64,000 nt of DNA from Metridium senile (Eukaryota > Cnidaria > Anthozoa > Actiniaria > Metridiidae): NCBI GenBank assembly GCA_949775045.1, contig OX459108.1, forward strand, positions 5,893,961 to 5,957,960. The letters are read 5' to 3'. A model generated the notes under the pieces. The model did no database searches. It worked only from the letters and a program-made list of their open reading frames with translations, and was not told where the DNA came from. A program made the position numbers and the translations under genes. Each line of letters starts with the position of its first letter. Positions within the stretch are counted from its first letter, which is position 1. This document shows, piece after piece, positions 47,783 through 64,000 of this stretch.

Positions 47783-50700
47783 TCAGGAGAGTCTCTCTGG
47801 TATAGTGTCAGTTGGTTTGACATAATGTCGTTTTAATTCAGTATTTCCATAAATGGCTGATTCATCCATCCATGTATTGTGTCCATGTCGGCGATAGTCA
47901 TTAACATCAGTGAACTGTGAGTGACACTTCTTCCATAAGGGAGACATGTTTGGCTCTGGTGGTGGTGTCTGGAAGATGAAAAGTTTAAAATTTACTTTTT
48001 GACAATTTTCCGTTCTTTTCAAAGTTTAGAAGTAATGACAACAATCTGTGGTAAGATTTAAATAAAAATATTGCTGGCTATCTCAAGCCTAGCTATTAAG
48101 GCATGACTTTTATGCAAATTACGATTTTTTGGTTTCTTTTATAAAACAGTGGGTTTTAGACACATCGTAATTATTCGTTTAGGGAAGATGTAGTTCCAGA
48201 TTGTTAATTAACACTTTGATATGAAATTATTTCCATTTTGTTGGTCACGTGACTTTAAGGCAGCATTTGCCCATTTGACATTTGCCCTTTCCCAATCAAG
48301 CTGAAATTTGCATGGTTTTTAGATATTTATCAAAGGCATATGACACCGCCTTTTAATCGTGTCTATCTACATGGAGCAAAAAGATAAATAAGGAAAAACA
48401 TAAATGCAAATTAGGTCACATGACCTCTTTTCTAAAATAACTCTCTACAAAAAATACTTTTCCAACCTTAAAAGGCGCAGTTATAAAGAGAAACAAAATA
48501 ACATATAGCTTGATAGAATCGAAGAATTCTTTGTGTACCCCATTTTTAATCAAACTTTTTAAGCTAATAATTTGGTGTTTCTTGTCACGTGACACCCCCT
48601 CCAATGTGAATATGTAGCAGAAAGTTTCAGTTAAAGTATATTCGACAAAATATTCCAACTTATTAAAGATTCCTACAAAGAAAGGGCCATGATCCTCTTT
48701 AAACCTATTTTCAAATGCAAATTAGGCTCAATCCAGGCCTTAACAGGCGATCATCATACAAGTTTAATGAGCAAATAAAAAATGGGGGTGACTGTACTCA
48801 TTTAGAAGTGAGATGATCTCAAAGTGCAGCCTTTTTACTTGTCAAAAATTGCTTGCGCACAATACGAACTATTGAGTAAAAAAGTCATTTTCTTGATAGA
48901 AAAACCGAATGGATTGACAAACATTTCTTGAGACAAACTTCTAATAACCTATAGATAAATGTTATGTATAAATATTTATGAATTAATACAACTATGTAGA
49001 TGAGGCATGATCGTCTGGGGTGGTACACCTGGGATCAGACCATTCACTCTTATACAACTATAACCCTTTCGTTTTTGGCTCGAATTCGCAACCATCATGT
49101 AACATTCAGTGACGCTTTCATCCAAATACGTGTATTATTTAATGTTTAACCATAACTTTTTCTTCAAATTTTGAACACATACAATTAACTTTTGTAATTC
49201 TTTTGAAATAAAAAATTTTGTTTTCAAGATATGATCACATATTGTGCTGCAAACTCCAAAAAATCGCTCACCATATTGTTTTGTGGAACGCCTGGATGAT
49301 TTCATCAATGAAAATAAATTATCTAGGCATTCCATGGCATGTGCGGAAAGGATGGGCATAAACAATGCCTGCGAAGGTGCTTATAATTAATGAGCTTAAT
49401 TATTTTGGAGCCAGATTAGGCAGAAAAGTGCCCTAACCACCCCTCACAGTTCTAAAACGAGCATGGTGACCACCCTTCTTATTTCAGTTTCGAGTTCCAA
49501 CTATCTCTTTCCTTATGTAGAAAAAGTTTAAAAAAATTATTTCAAATAAATCCATGATTCCCGAGCTACCTTAAGTAGTAGCAAGTATGGATGCAAGACA
49601 TTACAAAACAGAGAAGAGCACCGAAATAAAATACAGAAATAAACAAGGATAAATTCAGAACTAGATATTTCAAGAGGGATTTTCTTGTAAAACTTTTGAG
49701 AAGGATGTCACCTAGCTGTTTTAATACATTATTGACTTTATGTGAATTTTTGCTTATTTTGCAGCATTTTTTCATTTTGAAAAATAATCTCAAGGTATGG
49801 GAATGTTTATCAGTACTTGTAAGCTATCCCTACCTTAGCTTGTTGGTAAGCATATGGCATCATGTAATCAACTCCATATGTTGTATCCATATATCTAAAT
49901 ATAAATCCACAATGTATTACAGCAATTATATCATTGCATTGTATCACTATAGCAATTTGATTTTGATTTTTTCTGATCCATCAATCAGTTTGGAGGAAGA
50001 GCTTGTGGGAAAACTTGTACATTCACTGTTTAATTTGATGTAAGCTCTAATCAAACTTATATTGACAGATCAGAAAAATCTGAAATTAAATATTCATCAC
50101 AGTAATAAGGACACTAAAACCGTGAACAATGTGAATCCCTTTATAGAGTACCGAAGTACGACGTCACCCTTTTTCCACTCAGATTTTATTCATCATAGAA
50201 TGCTAGTCAAAAAATAGCCTGCCTGAAAATTTGGGATCATTTTTCAAGTTATACCAAATTTTTGGTCAGCCTATATTTTGACTAGCATTCTATGATAATA
50301 GTCTGAATACTAAAAGATGAAAAAAAACAAATTGTGACGTCATCACTTTGGTACTCTATAGAATAGATTTGATTTATTATGAACACAATATTACAATATG
50401 CATTATATATATATTATCAATAATTGCAGTGCATTTTTTTAAACTGTGGCTTGTTTTGCAGTTTATTTGTATGTGGGATATAGTCTATAAGAGCACATAC
50501 CTTTTGTCATGATCAGAATGATGTTTTGGTAGCACACTTCCAAAGCCAGTCTCTGGTGCACCAGTGTCTCTAAATAGATGAAAACATTGAGTACAATTAT
50601 CATTCATGTTCAGTGCAAGCTTTAAAGAATGGAATTGGGATAAAGGTCTTAACTAACACCTCCAATAACCTTGTGTTACTCATCTACAGACACTATATCA

Positions 50701-53700
50701 CTGTCCTGACTAAACTAATTTGCCAAATCAAATAAATAAAAAAAGATTGTTTGTTTACACATTTCAGACCAGGGCCCAGTTGTTCAAAGCCAGTTTAGTG
50801 TTAATCCTGGGTTAACTCTATAGGATTAGCGTTAATCTAGCTTTGAACAACCGGCCCCAGCGATGCAAGTCCCTTTGTATTTGATTCTTTCACTAGCAAA
50901 TATTATATACACATCATGCATCACTCTCATCATAAAAGAAAAATTATCAAGCGAATCTCACATGTTCAGAATTTCATACAAATGTAAAGAAGGGAAGAAA
51001 GATCTTAAGGGTTGGGGAACAACTGTTGATACTGCCATTTAAATCCACTTGAAATTAAAAAGAATATATGCAGAGACTCTTTACAGTGTGACAACTTTGA
51101 CCAAGGTCACTCAAACAAATTTCAAAATTAACGTTTTTGAGATCAAACAAAAAAGTTGATTCATTTTGACAGCATTCTCACATGCTAATATGTTTTTTAT
51201 TCAATCTTGATGTATTTCATTCACATACAATAAATGTTAAGCAAGGAATGAAACTTTTGTAGAGATGTAGGTAGGGGTGACCGGCGTACCTTTTAGGGTT
51301 AAAAATATTTCCTGTGCATACTTTTTACTCAAGTATATGAAGGCTTGGGTATTATGCTAATTAGTACATTTTTAGTTTCTTTGATAATACCGTGGGCTTT
51401 CAAGTTTTATTTTCATTCGCTTAGGGGAGTTGTGGATCTGGGTTTGTAACAATTTGAAATGCACGAAAATACATTTTTTGGTCACGTGACTTTAAGGCAC
51501 TAAAAAAAAATTAATAAGATATTTAAGAGAAATTTATATGTAAATTAGGTCACATGATCTCTTTACTTAAATAGCTCCTTCTGTAAAGTGATTTTTCAAA
51601 CAAAAAAGACTAATTCGTAAAGTCCCTTTTAATAGAAACTAAACAATGTATAATTGGTTGTCATAGCAAAACTCTTTACACACCCCATTTTAAATCAAAA
51701 ATTCGGAACCAAAATTTCGACCTAGCTTGTCACGTGAGAATACTCACCCGAAAGGAGGCCCTGTTAGGGGGGGGGGGGTCCAGGTATCCCGTATCCCGCT
51801 TATTTTTTTCAAAATATCCTGTGTCACGTTAGTTTTTTTGGTTTGTATCCCTACATTTTCGGGATCGAGTATTAAGTCATAATCATGAAGTACTTTCAAC
51901 AAAGCCGCCATATTTACTCTCTTCCGATGCCACACGTGACACATGTGGCTGATAGTTGACGAAGGACTGGGCACCAAAGTTCAGGAATGGGATCCCTGTG
52001 GTCATATATATCTTCGTGGCTATGTTGTGGTTTTCTTTACATCTACTGTTGATTTTATTTATTTATTTATTTATTTATTTCCACGAAAGAATGACCATAG
52101 TGGGTCATTTTAGTAACTCACTACTAACCCATAAATGACCCATAAATATCCTAATTTAGTGGATGTTCAATATCCCGTATCCCTCCTTTTTTTTGTTCAG
52201 TATCCCGTATCCCTACATGTTTTTTCTTAAATATCCCGTATCCCGAAACCCTTAACAGGGCCTCCGAAAGCTAACATGTAGCAAAAGAATTGCATTCAGG
52301 GATATTCTACAATGTATGCAAAAATATTAAGAATTATCACCATATATAAACCATAAATTAAAACATTAACCTTTGCAAATTCGGCTAAACCCAAGCCTTA
52401 ATATACTTGAGTAGGGTCCTTTTAGGGTTCAGACTTAAAAATCAGTTTTGTAACATGATTCTGTACCTGAAAGGGTCACTTTTACTTTGCTTTGTTGCTA
52501 AAAGTAAGCTTGGCTGGCAAGAACATTGCACAGTCATTTTTTTAGGGGTTGAAATAAACAAAGCTTTAACAGTTATTTTTTATCTGTGCGTACCTTTTAG
52601 GGGTCATTTTCAAAACCTCCGCCTATCACCCCTATCACTTGGACAAAGGGAGCAGGGTTGGCTGGTATACTTACTAAGTTTATATTAAATTTGCTCAATG
52701 AACCTACCCCTAAGGAGGGTGACAATATAACCCAAATTCTTTACTTACCTTTTAGTTGTCAGGTTGATGCCATGAAGGGTTGACATATCAACCATAGGTC
52801 TTCTTGTTTCTCTGGTTTCAAAATCTTTCTTTAATAAAACTGACTGCTCCATTTGATCATGACTTGTTGTGTTGGGCAAAGACTACAAATAGTAAAATTT
52901 ATATCTACAAATCAAATACATTTGAAACATATTCTAGAGATATTAATAACTAAAAGTAATACATAGAAATAAAGCAGCGACTGCAAGTAATTATAAGTAC
53001 AACACAACTTGCAAAAGTGTGAGTACTTCAAATTTAGTGCATTGACATACTTCTGTGCACATGCAAGCTTTTTGCTGCTAAAAACTTGTCAAAGGTAATA
53101 CATTTGGTAAAAACTGACAGTTCCGGCATGGAAACATGTTCTTTGGACATACCAAAAGCTTGTGTAACAAAGAATGTGAATACATGTACATTTATGCTGG
53201 TCATACTTTTACATGCCATGCTGTAATATGATCTCAAATTTTCCATTCATTATAAATTGACAAAATAATATACAGTGTACTGTTGTTTTGTTAATAAAGG
53301 CAGATAAAATCACCAATGTCTACCCCTCCCACTCCTCCCTGACGATGCAAATCTCATATGTTTCCCTGCTGACATTAGCACTACTCCTTGGGTTTCCTGT
53401 GGTTACATACATTATTATTATAAGACTTACTTACCCCATCAGTTACATTTCCTATTCGTCGATATGTAGAATTATGCAATTTTCTCTTTTCAGGATCATA
53501 GTCTTTTAGTTCATAGTCTTTAGGCTCTGATTCCCTGGCTTGGTGCCTAGAAGATGCCATAATTTACAACTTTAAGATGACATATTAAAACAGTAATGAT
53601 GGTGATAGATGGATAGATGGGTGATGATAGTGGAAGTGGCAATGCTGATGTACACTAAATTGAAATACTGCAGTCAATTTGAATAATTAACTTAATAAAT

Positions 53701-56453
53701 GTCTTTTGACTGACCAGCCTCCCCTGCATGTAGCCTTCATTGCAGATGTCGTTTGTGGTTTAACCACCAAAGACGTCTTCAACTGAGGCTACAATTCATA
53801 AAAATCCATTGTGTTCAAACATAAGCACAAGGCTATAGCCAGTCAAGAACAATGAGAATAATAATATGCAATTTGTATACCGGTAGTCCTATTTAGGCGC
53901 ATTACAATAATGATTAATAAAAGTCAGTAAAGCTAATTACAAAAGTCAAATTTAAATCAATGTGTTTAAGATTTGATTTAAAAGTTTGTAAACTAGAGGA
54001 AAAACGGATACTTGAAGGAAGAAAGTTACAAAGTTCAGGTGCAGCAACAGAAAATGATCTATGACCATATGACTTGAGATACATATAATCTTCATTAACC
54101 TCTTCAATCAGCATATAAAGTGTTTTATAGCTGTGAGTCTGCCCTCCTACATGTTCATAATGATGTTCTACAAGTCATTGACAAATGTTCCTGTGTATGT
54201 ATGCTTCTTCTTGACCTCTCAGCTGCCTTTGACACCGTTGATCATCTAATTCTCCTTGACTGACTTCACACAAGATTTGGAATCTCTGGTACAGCTCTCA
54301 AGTGGTTTCAATCCTATTTATCTCAATGCTCTCAATTTGTCTCTCTGGATGGCGTCTCCTCTATTACTATTGACCTTGACTGTGGTGTTTCTCAAGGTTC
54401 TGTTCTTGGACCAATTCTTTATCTTCTCTACACTTCACCTGTTGCAGATATCCTACATCTTCATAATATGTCTTATCACCTGTATGCTGATGATACACAA
54501 CTATACATACCGTTTACTTGTAATGATGATACTAATTAAAACTAACAATGACTAAAATTGAAAACTGTTTCCATGACATTGACAATTGGGTGGCCTCCAA
54601 TATGCTTACATGCGACTACTGAAACTGGGGCCACCAAAACATGATTATCCAATCATGATCGAGAATATAAACAATAGAATCTCTACAAATACTTGACTTT
54701 TTTGCTTAAAATGCTAATAATTTTCATTATTTGTGAGCGAAATAGATAAAGATTGAATATAAAGAAACATCTTAGCCTGTGAGAACCCTCTACAAGTTTT
54801 TCATTTCATCTCAAAAACTATATCGTAGGGCGGGGGTGCTTGTCGTATCTTTTAGGGGTCAAAATCAGGGATTTGGTATCGTTTAGGGTGTCTAAAAGCT
54901 TTTTGGGCCACCGAAGTCAAAGCTGGTATATTTTAGGGTATTTTTAAAGATAAGAAGATATTAGATAAGAATAATAGAAGGTGTTCGAAGTTTACGTCTT
55001 TGGGACTATTAAAAATACAAAATAACTATAAATTTGTCCAATTTTAGCTGGTATCTCTTAGGGGCAAAATATCTTGTTGCCACGCCCACCTTTGTAAGAC
55101 TCAGGTATCTTTTAAGGGTCATTTTTAAAATTTCCGACGAGCACCCCTGCCCTTTACCCGCCAGAGCCCCCCCTCCCCCCATCTGCTTACTTTCTCTTCT
55201 AAGTATTGCCATATTTCTCCAATACTTGTTGATCTTCACTGGTTACCGGTAAAAGAACGTACAGTATCCAGTTCAAGCTCCTACTTATCACTTTCAAATC
55301 GCTTCATGGCCTTGTTCCTTCTTACATTTCTAACATGATTTCTCGCTACACACCATCAAGATCCCTTCGCTCCTCATCTGGCTGTCTTCTCGTACAAAGT
55401 CTTATGGTCATCGATCCTTCTCTGTTTCAGCACCTGAACTTTGGAACTCTCTACCTCAATCGATTAGAATTATCTCTTCTATTGCTTCTTTTAAAACTCA
55501 GCTTAAAACTCATTTATTTAAATCGACGTTTAGTGTATAATATTTTTCTAAGTTTTTAAATAGTTTTTATATATATTTTTTGTATTACAGCACCTAGAAC
55601 AGGGATGAATAGGCGCTTTATAAGTATTATTATTATTATTAAAGTTAGCATTTTGAACAGATTGTAGTCTATCTATTAAAGGTGACAAAAGTATCAACGA
55701 GGAATGTAGATTTGACAAGAGAGTTTATGTGAGGAAGCCTGGATAATTATATATAATGTGCTGTCAAAAATGACACCAATGTTAGGTTGCTATATATTTT
55801 TTGATTCAGGCTATTATATATGATTATGATAGTTGTAGTGGTAGTAGGTACGATGATTTTGTAGTAGGCGACTAAACTGGCTCCCCCACTATCATAAGAT
55901 TATGTTAGTGAGGAGGGTGGCATGTCACCCAGCAGGACGAAAAACAAAACCAAAGGGCAGATGAGCTCATCTTAAGCCAATGGTCAGCATTGCAGAAAGC
56001 TTTGGTGGAGTAAGGTGCTTGACAACGACAACAGTGAAGAGTAGTACAAGAACGCATATCATAAAGAATTCAAAATGGAACTCTTATGAGCGCCCTTATG
56101 TTAGCAGCACGTGGAACATTTTTGATAGAATGTCAAGCTGCATATAGAGAGCTCGTGCATTGAACATGTAAAAAATGAAGAAATGTGATGCTAATTAAAT
56201 TCAGTGAACATGTAAGTTAAGTATTATAAAAATGTGTCAAATTGAAACGCATTTTTACAGAAAGTTGTTTCAAATCTTGTTTAAACTTATAAATTACAAA
56301 CTGCAACAAGATTTGAAATAACTTTCTGTAAAACTTCCTGATTATTAGTACCAGCTAAATGGGATGTTTATAAATTCCTTGCTGAATTGAAAAGAAAGGA
56401 TTCACATCTTCAACTTACCAGTTTGAGACGAGCGTCGGACGGGCATAATCCAT
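47783..56453 (-). CDS. CFAP95: CFAP95 (C9orf135-like) ciliary protein, six exons
   Basis: Axonemal doublet-microtubule-associated protein of motile cilia (family knowledge). Exons on the minus strand: 56453-56419, 53546-53435, 52882-52749, 50569-50501, 49894-49834 and 47968-47783 (stop). All are GT-AG with agreeing phases, giving 198 residues; the human protein is about 229. Conserved blocks: [11 protein letters not shown] (human KKLCNSTYRRLG), [10 protein letters not shown] (TGFGAVFPRH), [16 protein letters not shown], and [24 protein letters not shown] (HRKCRSQFTD..GINTWHDESGIYAN). Exon 1 starts at ATG 56453 ([11 protein letters not shown]) and its phase joins exon 2 inside codon TG/G, giving Trp-His as in the human SWH. 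An apparent start at 53560 (MASSR) is intron sequence: the TCTTCTAG before GCACC is the acceptor. The gene is divergent from PRMT9. An X-box at 56618-56631 suggests RFX control. Minus-strand AATAAA lies near 47705. Confidence 0.9.
48080..48745. repeat. Dispersed element family F, copy 1 (CFAP95 intron 5)
   Basis: Imperfect inverted ends CTCAAGCCTAGC..TTAAGGC / CCAGGCCTTAACAGG. The interior has TTGGTCACGTGACTTTAAGG, AATTAGGTCACATGACCTCT and CTTGTCACGTGACACC. The same series occurs at 51331-52412. Non-coding. The rest of the intron, to 49833, shows no supported gene. Confidence 0.6.
50142..50360. repeat. TA-flanked hairpin MITE (CFAP95 intron 4)
   Basis: TATAGAGTACCGAAGT..GACGTCA at the left and TGACGTCATCACTTTGGTAC + TCTATA at the right. 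The inner arms CATAGAATGCTAGTCAAAA / TTTTGACTAGCATTCTATG are also exact. Its TA boundaries suggest a Tc1/mariner-type origin. Confidence 0.75.
50768..50860. repeat. Short GGGCC-GTTGTTCAAAGC hairpin
   Basis: GGGCCCAGTTGTTCAAAGCC pairs with GCTTTGAACAACCGGCCCC, and the interior GTTAATCCTGGG / GATTAGCGTTAAT also pairs. Compact hairpins of this type are common in marine invertebrate genomes. Confidence 0.7.
51331..52412. repeat. Dispersed element family F, copy 2, nested
   Basis: ACTCAAGTATATGAAGGCTT + GGGT at the left and ACCCAAGCCTTAATATACTT + GAGT at the right. The interior repeats the GGTCACGTGACTTTAAGGCA / AATTAGGTCACATGATCTCT / CTTGTCACGTGAGA series of 48080-48745. It is itself split by the 51755-52264 element. 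Confidence 0.7.
51755..52264. mobile_element. 510-bp MITE with 6-bp target duplication, nested
   Basis: Ends GAGGCCCTGTTAGGGG and CCCTTAACAGGGCCTC are inverted, with CGAAAG duplicated at 51749-51754 and 52265-52270. Subterminal arrays of TATCCCGTATCCC occur at both ends (three copies on the right). A G run occurs at 51768-51778. No protein is recognisable; the frame at 51744-51977 crosses the terminus. Confidence 0.8.
53880..54115 (-). mobile_element. LINE 3' remnant, antisense
   Basis: The minus-strand translation [29 protein letters not shown] matches the CR1/L2 LINE C-terminal motif YGxRSFSxxAPxLWNxLP..SFKxxLK. The family Trp is replaced (ELCNF) and the upstream RT is missing. The end has the GCGCCTAAATAGG-type tail. 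Confidence 0.75.
54140..55645 (+). pseudogene. Broken CR1/L2-type LINE with RT core, split by a MITE
   Basis: 54190-54610 encodes RT core motifs: [30 protein letters not shown] and YADD (54483-54494). There is an in-frame TGA just after DHLILLD, and frame changes follow. The sequence resumes after a MITE at ~55205 with DLHWLPV and later [33 protein letters not shown] (frameshifted), then ends AGGCGCTTTATAAGT(ATT)n. The catalytic motif is present but the element is clearly inactive. It lies in CFAP95 intron 1. Confidence 0.85.
54827..55153. repeat. MITE inside the LINE (element G family)
   Basis: GGGCGGGGGTGCTTGTCGTA + TCTTTTAGGGGTC at the left and CTTTTAAGGGTC..CGACGAGCACCCCTGCCC at the right are inverted. 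GGTATCTTTTAGGG-type motifs repeat inside. It interrupts the LINE between its RT core and its C-terminal part. Confidence 0.7.
56253..56335. repeat. Short hairpin near CFAP95 exon 1
   Basis: TACAGAAAGTTGTTTCAAATCTTGTT pairs with AACAAGATTTGAAATAACTTTCTGTA (one base shifted), leaving a small loop. It lies 85 bp from the exon 1 donor, in intron 1. Element or structural role unknown. Confidence 0.65.
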
Positions 56454-56763
56454 GTGATCTGACCGTAGAAATAACGAGCCTTTCCTTTCTATACCGTCAG
56501 TTATTACTGACTGCGAAAACATCTTGAAAAATTCCCAAACCTCTCAACGAAAATGAGAAACCTTCAGCTTTCGAAGAGTTGATCAGCTTTTCAATATGGA
56601 TTGTTGATATGCCACTAGTTGCTATAGCAATCGAACTCACGCTGGTCATGAGATCGCTGGCTCAATTTTTTTGTCCGCTGTTCTATAGTATCACTGGCTC
56701 GAAGGTAATTCAAAATGGCGGCATTTTGTCAAAAGTTCCAGTTAAATTGAAAAACTTGTGAAA
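56454..56763. promoter_or_regulatory. Divergent promoter of CFAP95 and PRMT9
   Basis: The two start codons face away from each other with 310 bp between, so both 5' untranslated regions and the core promoter must lie here. It contains an RFX-like palindrome (56618-56631) and no clear TATA box. Just before the PRMT9 start, TAA (56743-56745) is in frame with its ATG. Confidence 0.75.
56618..56631 (-). promoter_or_regulatory. X-box (RFX transcription factor site)
   Basis: On the minus strand the 14-mer ATTGCTATAGCAAC fits the ciliary X-box consensus RYYNYYATRRNRAC at every position. It lies about 165 bp upstream of the CFAP95 start codon. RFX factors drive ciliary genes across animals (established); binding here is inferred. 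Confidence 0.7.
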
Positions 56764-62037
<5,274 letters not shown>

Positions 62038-62040
<3 letters not shown>

Positions 62041-63506
62041 ATACACAGGAACATAAGGATGATAATAAATAAATACACAGGAACATATGGATGATAATAA
62101 ATAAATACACAGGAACATAAGGATGATAATAAATACACAGGAACATAAGGATGATAATAAATAAATACACAGGAACATAAGGATGATAATAAATAAATAC
62201 ACAGGAACATAAGGATGATAATAAATAAATACACAGGAACATAAGGATGATAATAAATAAATACACAGGAACATAAGGATGATAATAAATAAATACACAG
62301 GAACATAAGGATGATAATAAATAAATACACAGGAACATAAGGATGATAATAAATACACAGGAACATAAGGATGATAATAAATAAATACACAGGAACATAA
62401 GGATGATAATAAATAAATACACAGGAACATAAGGATGATAATAAATAAATACACAGGAACATAAGGATGATAATAAATAAATACACAGGAACATAAGGAT
62501 GATAATAAATAAATACACAGGAACATAAGGATGATAATAAATAAATACACAGGAACATAAGGATGATAATAAATAAATACACAGGAACATAAGGATGATA
62601 ATAAATAAATACACAGGAACATAAGGATGATAATAAATAAATACACAGGAACATAAGGATGATAATAAATACACAGGAACATAAGGATGATAATAAATAA
62701 ATACACAGGAACATAAGGATGATAATAAATAAATACACAGGAACATAAGAATGATAATAAATAAATACACAGGAACATAAGGATGATAATAAATAAATAC
62801 ACAGGAACATAAGGATGATAATAAATAAATACACAGGAACATAAGGATGATAATAAATAAATACACAGGAACATAAGGATGATAATAAATAAATACACAG
62901 GAACATAAGGATGATAATAAATAAATACACAGGAACATAAGGATGATAATAAATAAATACACAGGAACATAAGGATGATAATAAATAAATACACAGGAAC
63001 ATAAGGATGATAATAAATAAATACACAGGAACATAAGGATGATAATAAATAAATACACAGGAACATAAGGATGATAATAAATACACAGGAACATAAGGAT
63101 GATAATAAATAAATACACAGGAACATAAGGATGATAATAAATAAATACACAGGAACATAAGGATGATAATAAATACACAGGAACATAAGGATGATAATAA
63201 ATAAATACACAGGAACATAAGGATGATAATAAATACACAGGAACATAAGGATGATAATAAATAAATACACAGGAACATAAGGATGATAATAAATACACAG
63301 GAACATAAGGATGATAATAAATAAATACACAGGAACATAAGGATGATAATAAATACACAGGAACATAAGGATGATAATAAATAAATACACAGGAACATAA
63401 GGATGATAATAAATAAATACACAGGAACATAAGAATGATAATAAATAAATACACAGGAACATAAGGATGATAATAAATACACAGGAACATAAGGATGATA
63501 ATAAAT
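62038..63506 (+). repeat. 32/28-bp minisatellite beginning at the PRMT9 stop codon
   Basis: About 47 units of ACACAGGAACATAAGGATGA + TAATAAATAAAT (32 bp) or the 28-bp form lacking one AAAT. In 63160-63360 the two lengths alternate, giving a 60-bp higher-order unit. Every unit carries at least one AATAAA. The minus strand is open in all three frames across ~1.4 kb (units not multiples of three, no stop in any phase). Those three long frames are repeat artefacts, with no start context or family match. Unit variants ATATGG (~62087) and AAGAATGA (~62748, ~63431) are rare. Confidence 0.95.
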
Positions 63507-63564
63507 TGATGATGTTTGTTTCTATTGTCGTTTTTGATATTGTTGTGCAAACCTTCATGACTGG

Positions 63565-63712
63565 TGTACTCGGGGGGTACTCCCTTTGTCCAAGTGGTAG
63601 GGGTGATCAGCGCCCCTTTTAGGGCTAAAAATATTCCCTGTGCATACATTCAAAACCGACCGCCAACCACCCCTACAACTTGGACAAAGGGAGTATCCTC
63701 CCGCCCCTCCGG
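63565..63712. repeat. MITE, element G family
   Basis: GTACTCCCTTTGTCCAAGTG + GTAGGGGTGATC at the left and CAACCACCCCTACAACTTGG + ACAAAGGGAGTA at the right are inverted. The interior TTTTAGGGCTAAAAATATTC + CCTGTGCATAC matches 51298-51345. Confidence 0.75.
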
Positions 63713-63714
63713 GA

Positions 63715-63890
63715 TGGTTATGGAACTGAGTAAATTGCATTCGTATGAGTGATTAAAGATTGCTCAACACGAAGGTATATTACCATTATTAATCATATCC
63801 AAAGGGATCGGCCTATTTTTTTCAGCCTCAAATATTGCACAATATTATTTTGCCGCTCTCGGCGGCGCACAATATTGTTTTTCATGATCG
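63715..63890. repeat. Degraded relatives of the 39492 hairpin, and a second hairpin
   Basis: GGAACTGAGTAAATTGCATTC, GTATGAGTGATTA and TATTACCATTATTAATCATA correspond to 39470-39630. Further on, ATTGCACAATATTATTTT / GCGCACAATATTGTTTTT flank GCCGCTCTCGGCGGC. After this, to 64000, no feature is seen. Confidence 0.45.
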
Positions 63891-64000
63891 AGACCTTGCT
63901 GCTGTGTTTAGCTACGTAACGCTCCCTCATCACACGGCTGCTTAATTCAACAAGCGCTACAGTACGTACTACAAAAGGATAAGATAAGAAATCAAAATTA

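Larger units (their letters stand above)
51285..52640. repeat. Outer element G, host of two nested insertions
   Basis: TAGGGGTGACCGGCGTACCT + TTTAGGG at the left and CTTTTAGGGGTCATTTTC..CGCCTATCACCCCTA at the right are inverted. Related ends occur at 54827-55153 and 63565-63712, the latter with the fuller CTTTGTCCAAGTGGTAGGGG / CCCCTACAACTTGGACAAAG pair. It lies in CFAP95 intron 3. Confidence 0.6.

Noticed and set aside
53435..53560. CFAP95 start at MASSRHQ (ATG at 53560)
   Set aside because: TCTTCTAG is the splice acceptor; joining to the exon at 56419-56453 restores a conserved Trp-His and phase.

Overview
The window is AT-rich animal nuclear DNA. It carries spliced genes with GT-AG introns, many short inverted-repeat transposons, LINE remnants and very long simple or minisatellite arrays. 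Five conserved metazoan genes can be rebuilt by joining exons whose peptides and splice phases agree with the known families. Human-like exon order, a Crypton-like transposon exon and the dense MITE load fit a slowly evolving marine invertebrate. An anthozoan cnidarian is my best guess, but the sequence does not prove it. I see no bacterial operons, CRISPR, rRNA or viral genes.

Layout. (1) 372-32329, +: the 3' part of WDR3 (UTP12), a nucleolar WD40 protein of the small-subunit processome, in 16 exons; the 5' exons lie outside the window. Its introns hold a 2.9 kb ATC-rich array (1640-4520), a 17 kb 33/27-bp minisatellite (8890-26065), a truncated LINE inside a tandem array (26919-28250) and a 31/28-bp array with repeated CCAAT motifs (30190-31625). 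(2) 35111-38759, -: a two-exon CD164/endolyn-like sialomucin, convergent with WDR3. Its intron holds a 1.8 kb inverted-repeat transposon with a 5-bp target duplication, inserted in an older hairpin element. (3) 42846-43731, +: a two-exon CLIC-family gene. (4) 47783-56453, -: CFAP95 (C9orf135-like), a ciliary microtubule protein, in six exons, with nested MITEs and LINE debris in its introns. (5) 56764-62040, +: PRMT9, complete in four exons. A 28/32-bp minisatellite carrying AATAAA in every unit starts at its stop codon.

Functional links. CFAP95 and PRMT9 are divergent, with 310 bp between start codons. That gap contains a palindromic RFX/X-box match, as expected for a ciliary gene. The other genes look like unrelated housekeeping or membrane genes, not a pathway. 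I found no convincing new multi-gene system. The unusual content is structural: kilobase-scale duplications inside the 17 kb intronic array, partly complementary arrays flanking WDR3 exons 3-10, a polyadenylation-signal array on PRMT9, and several nested non-autonomous transposons.
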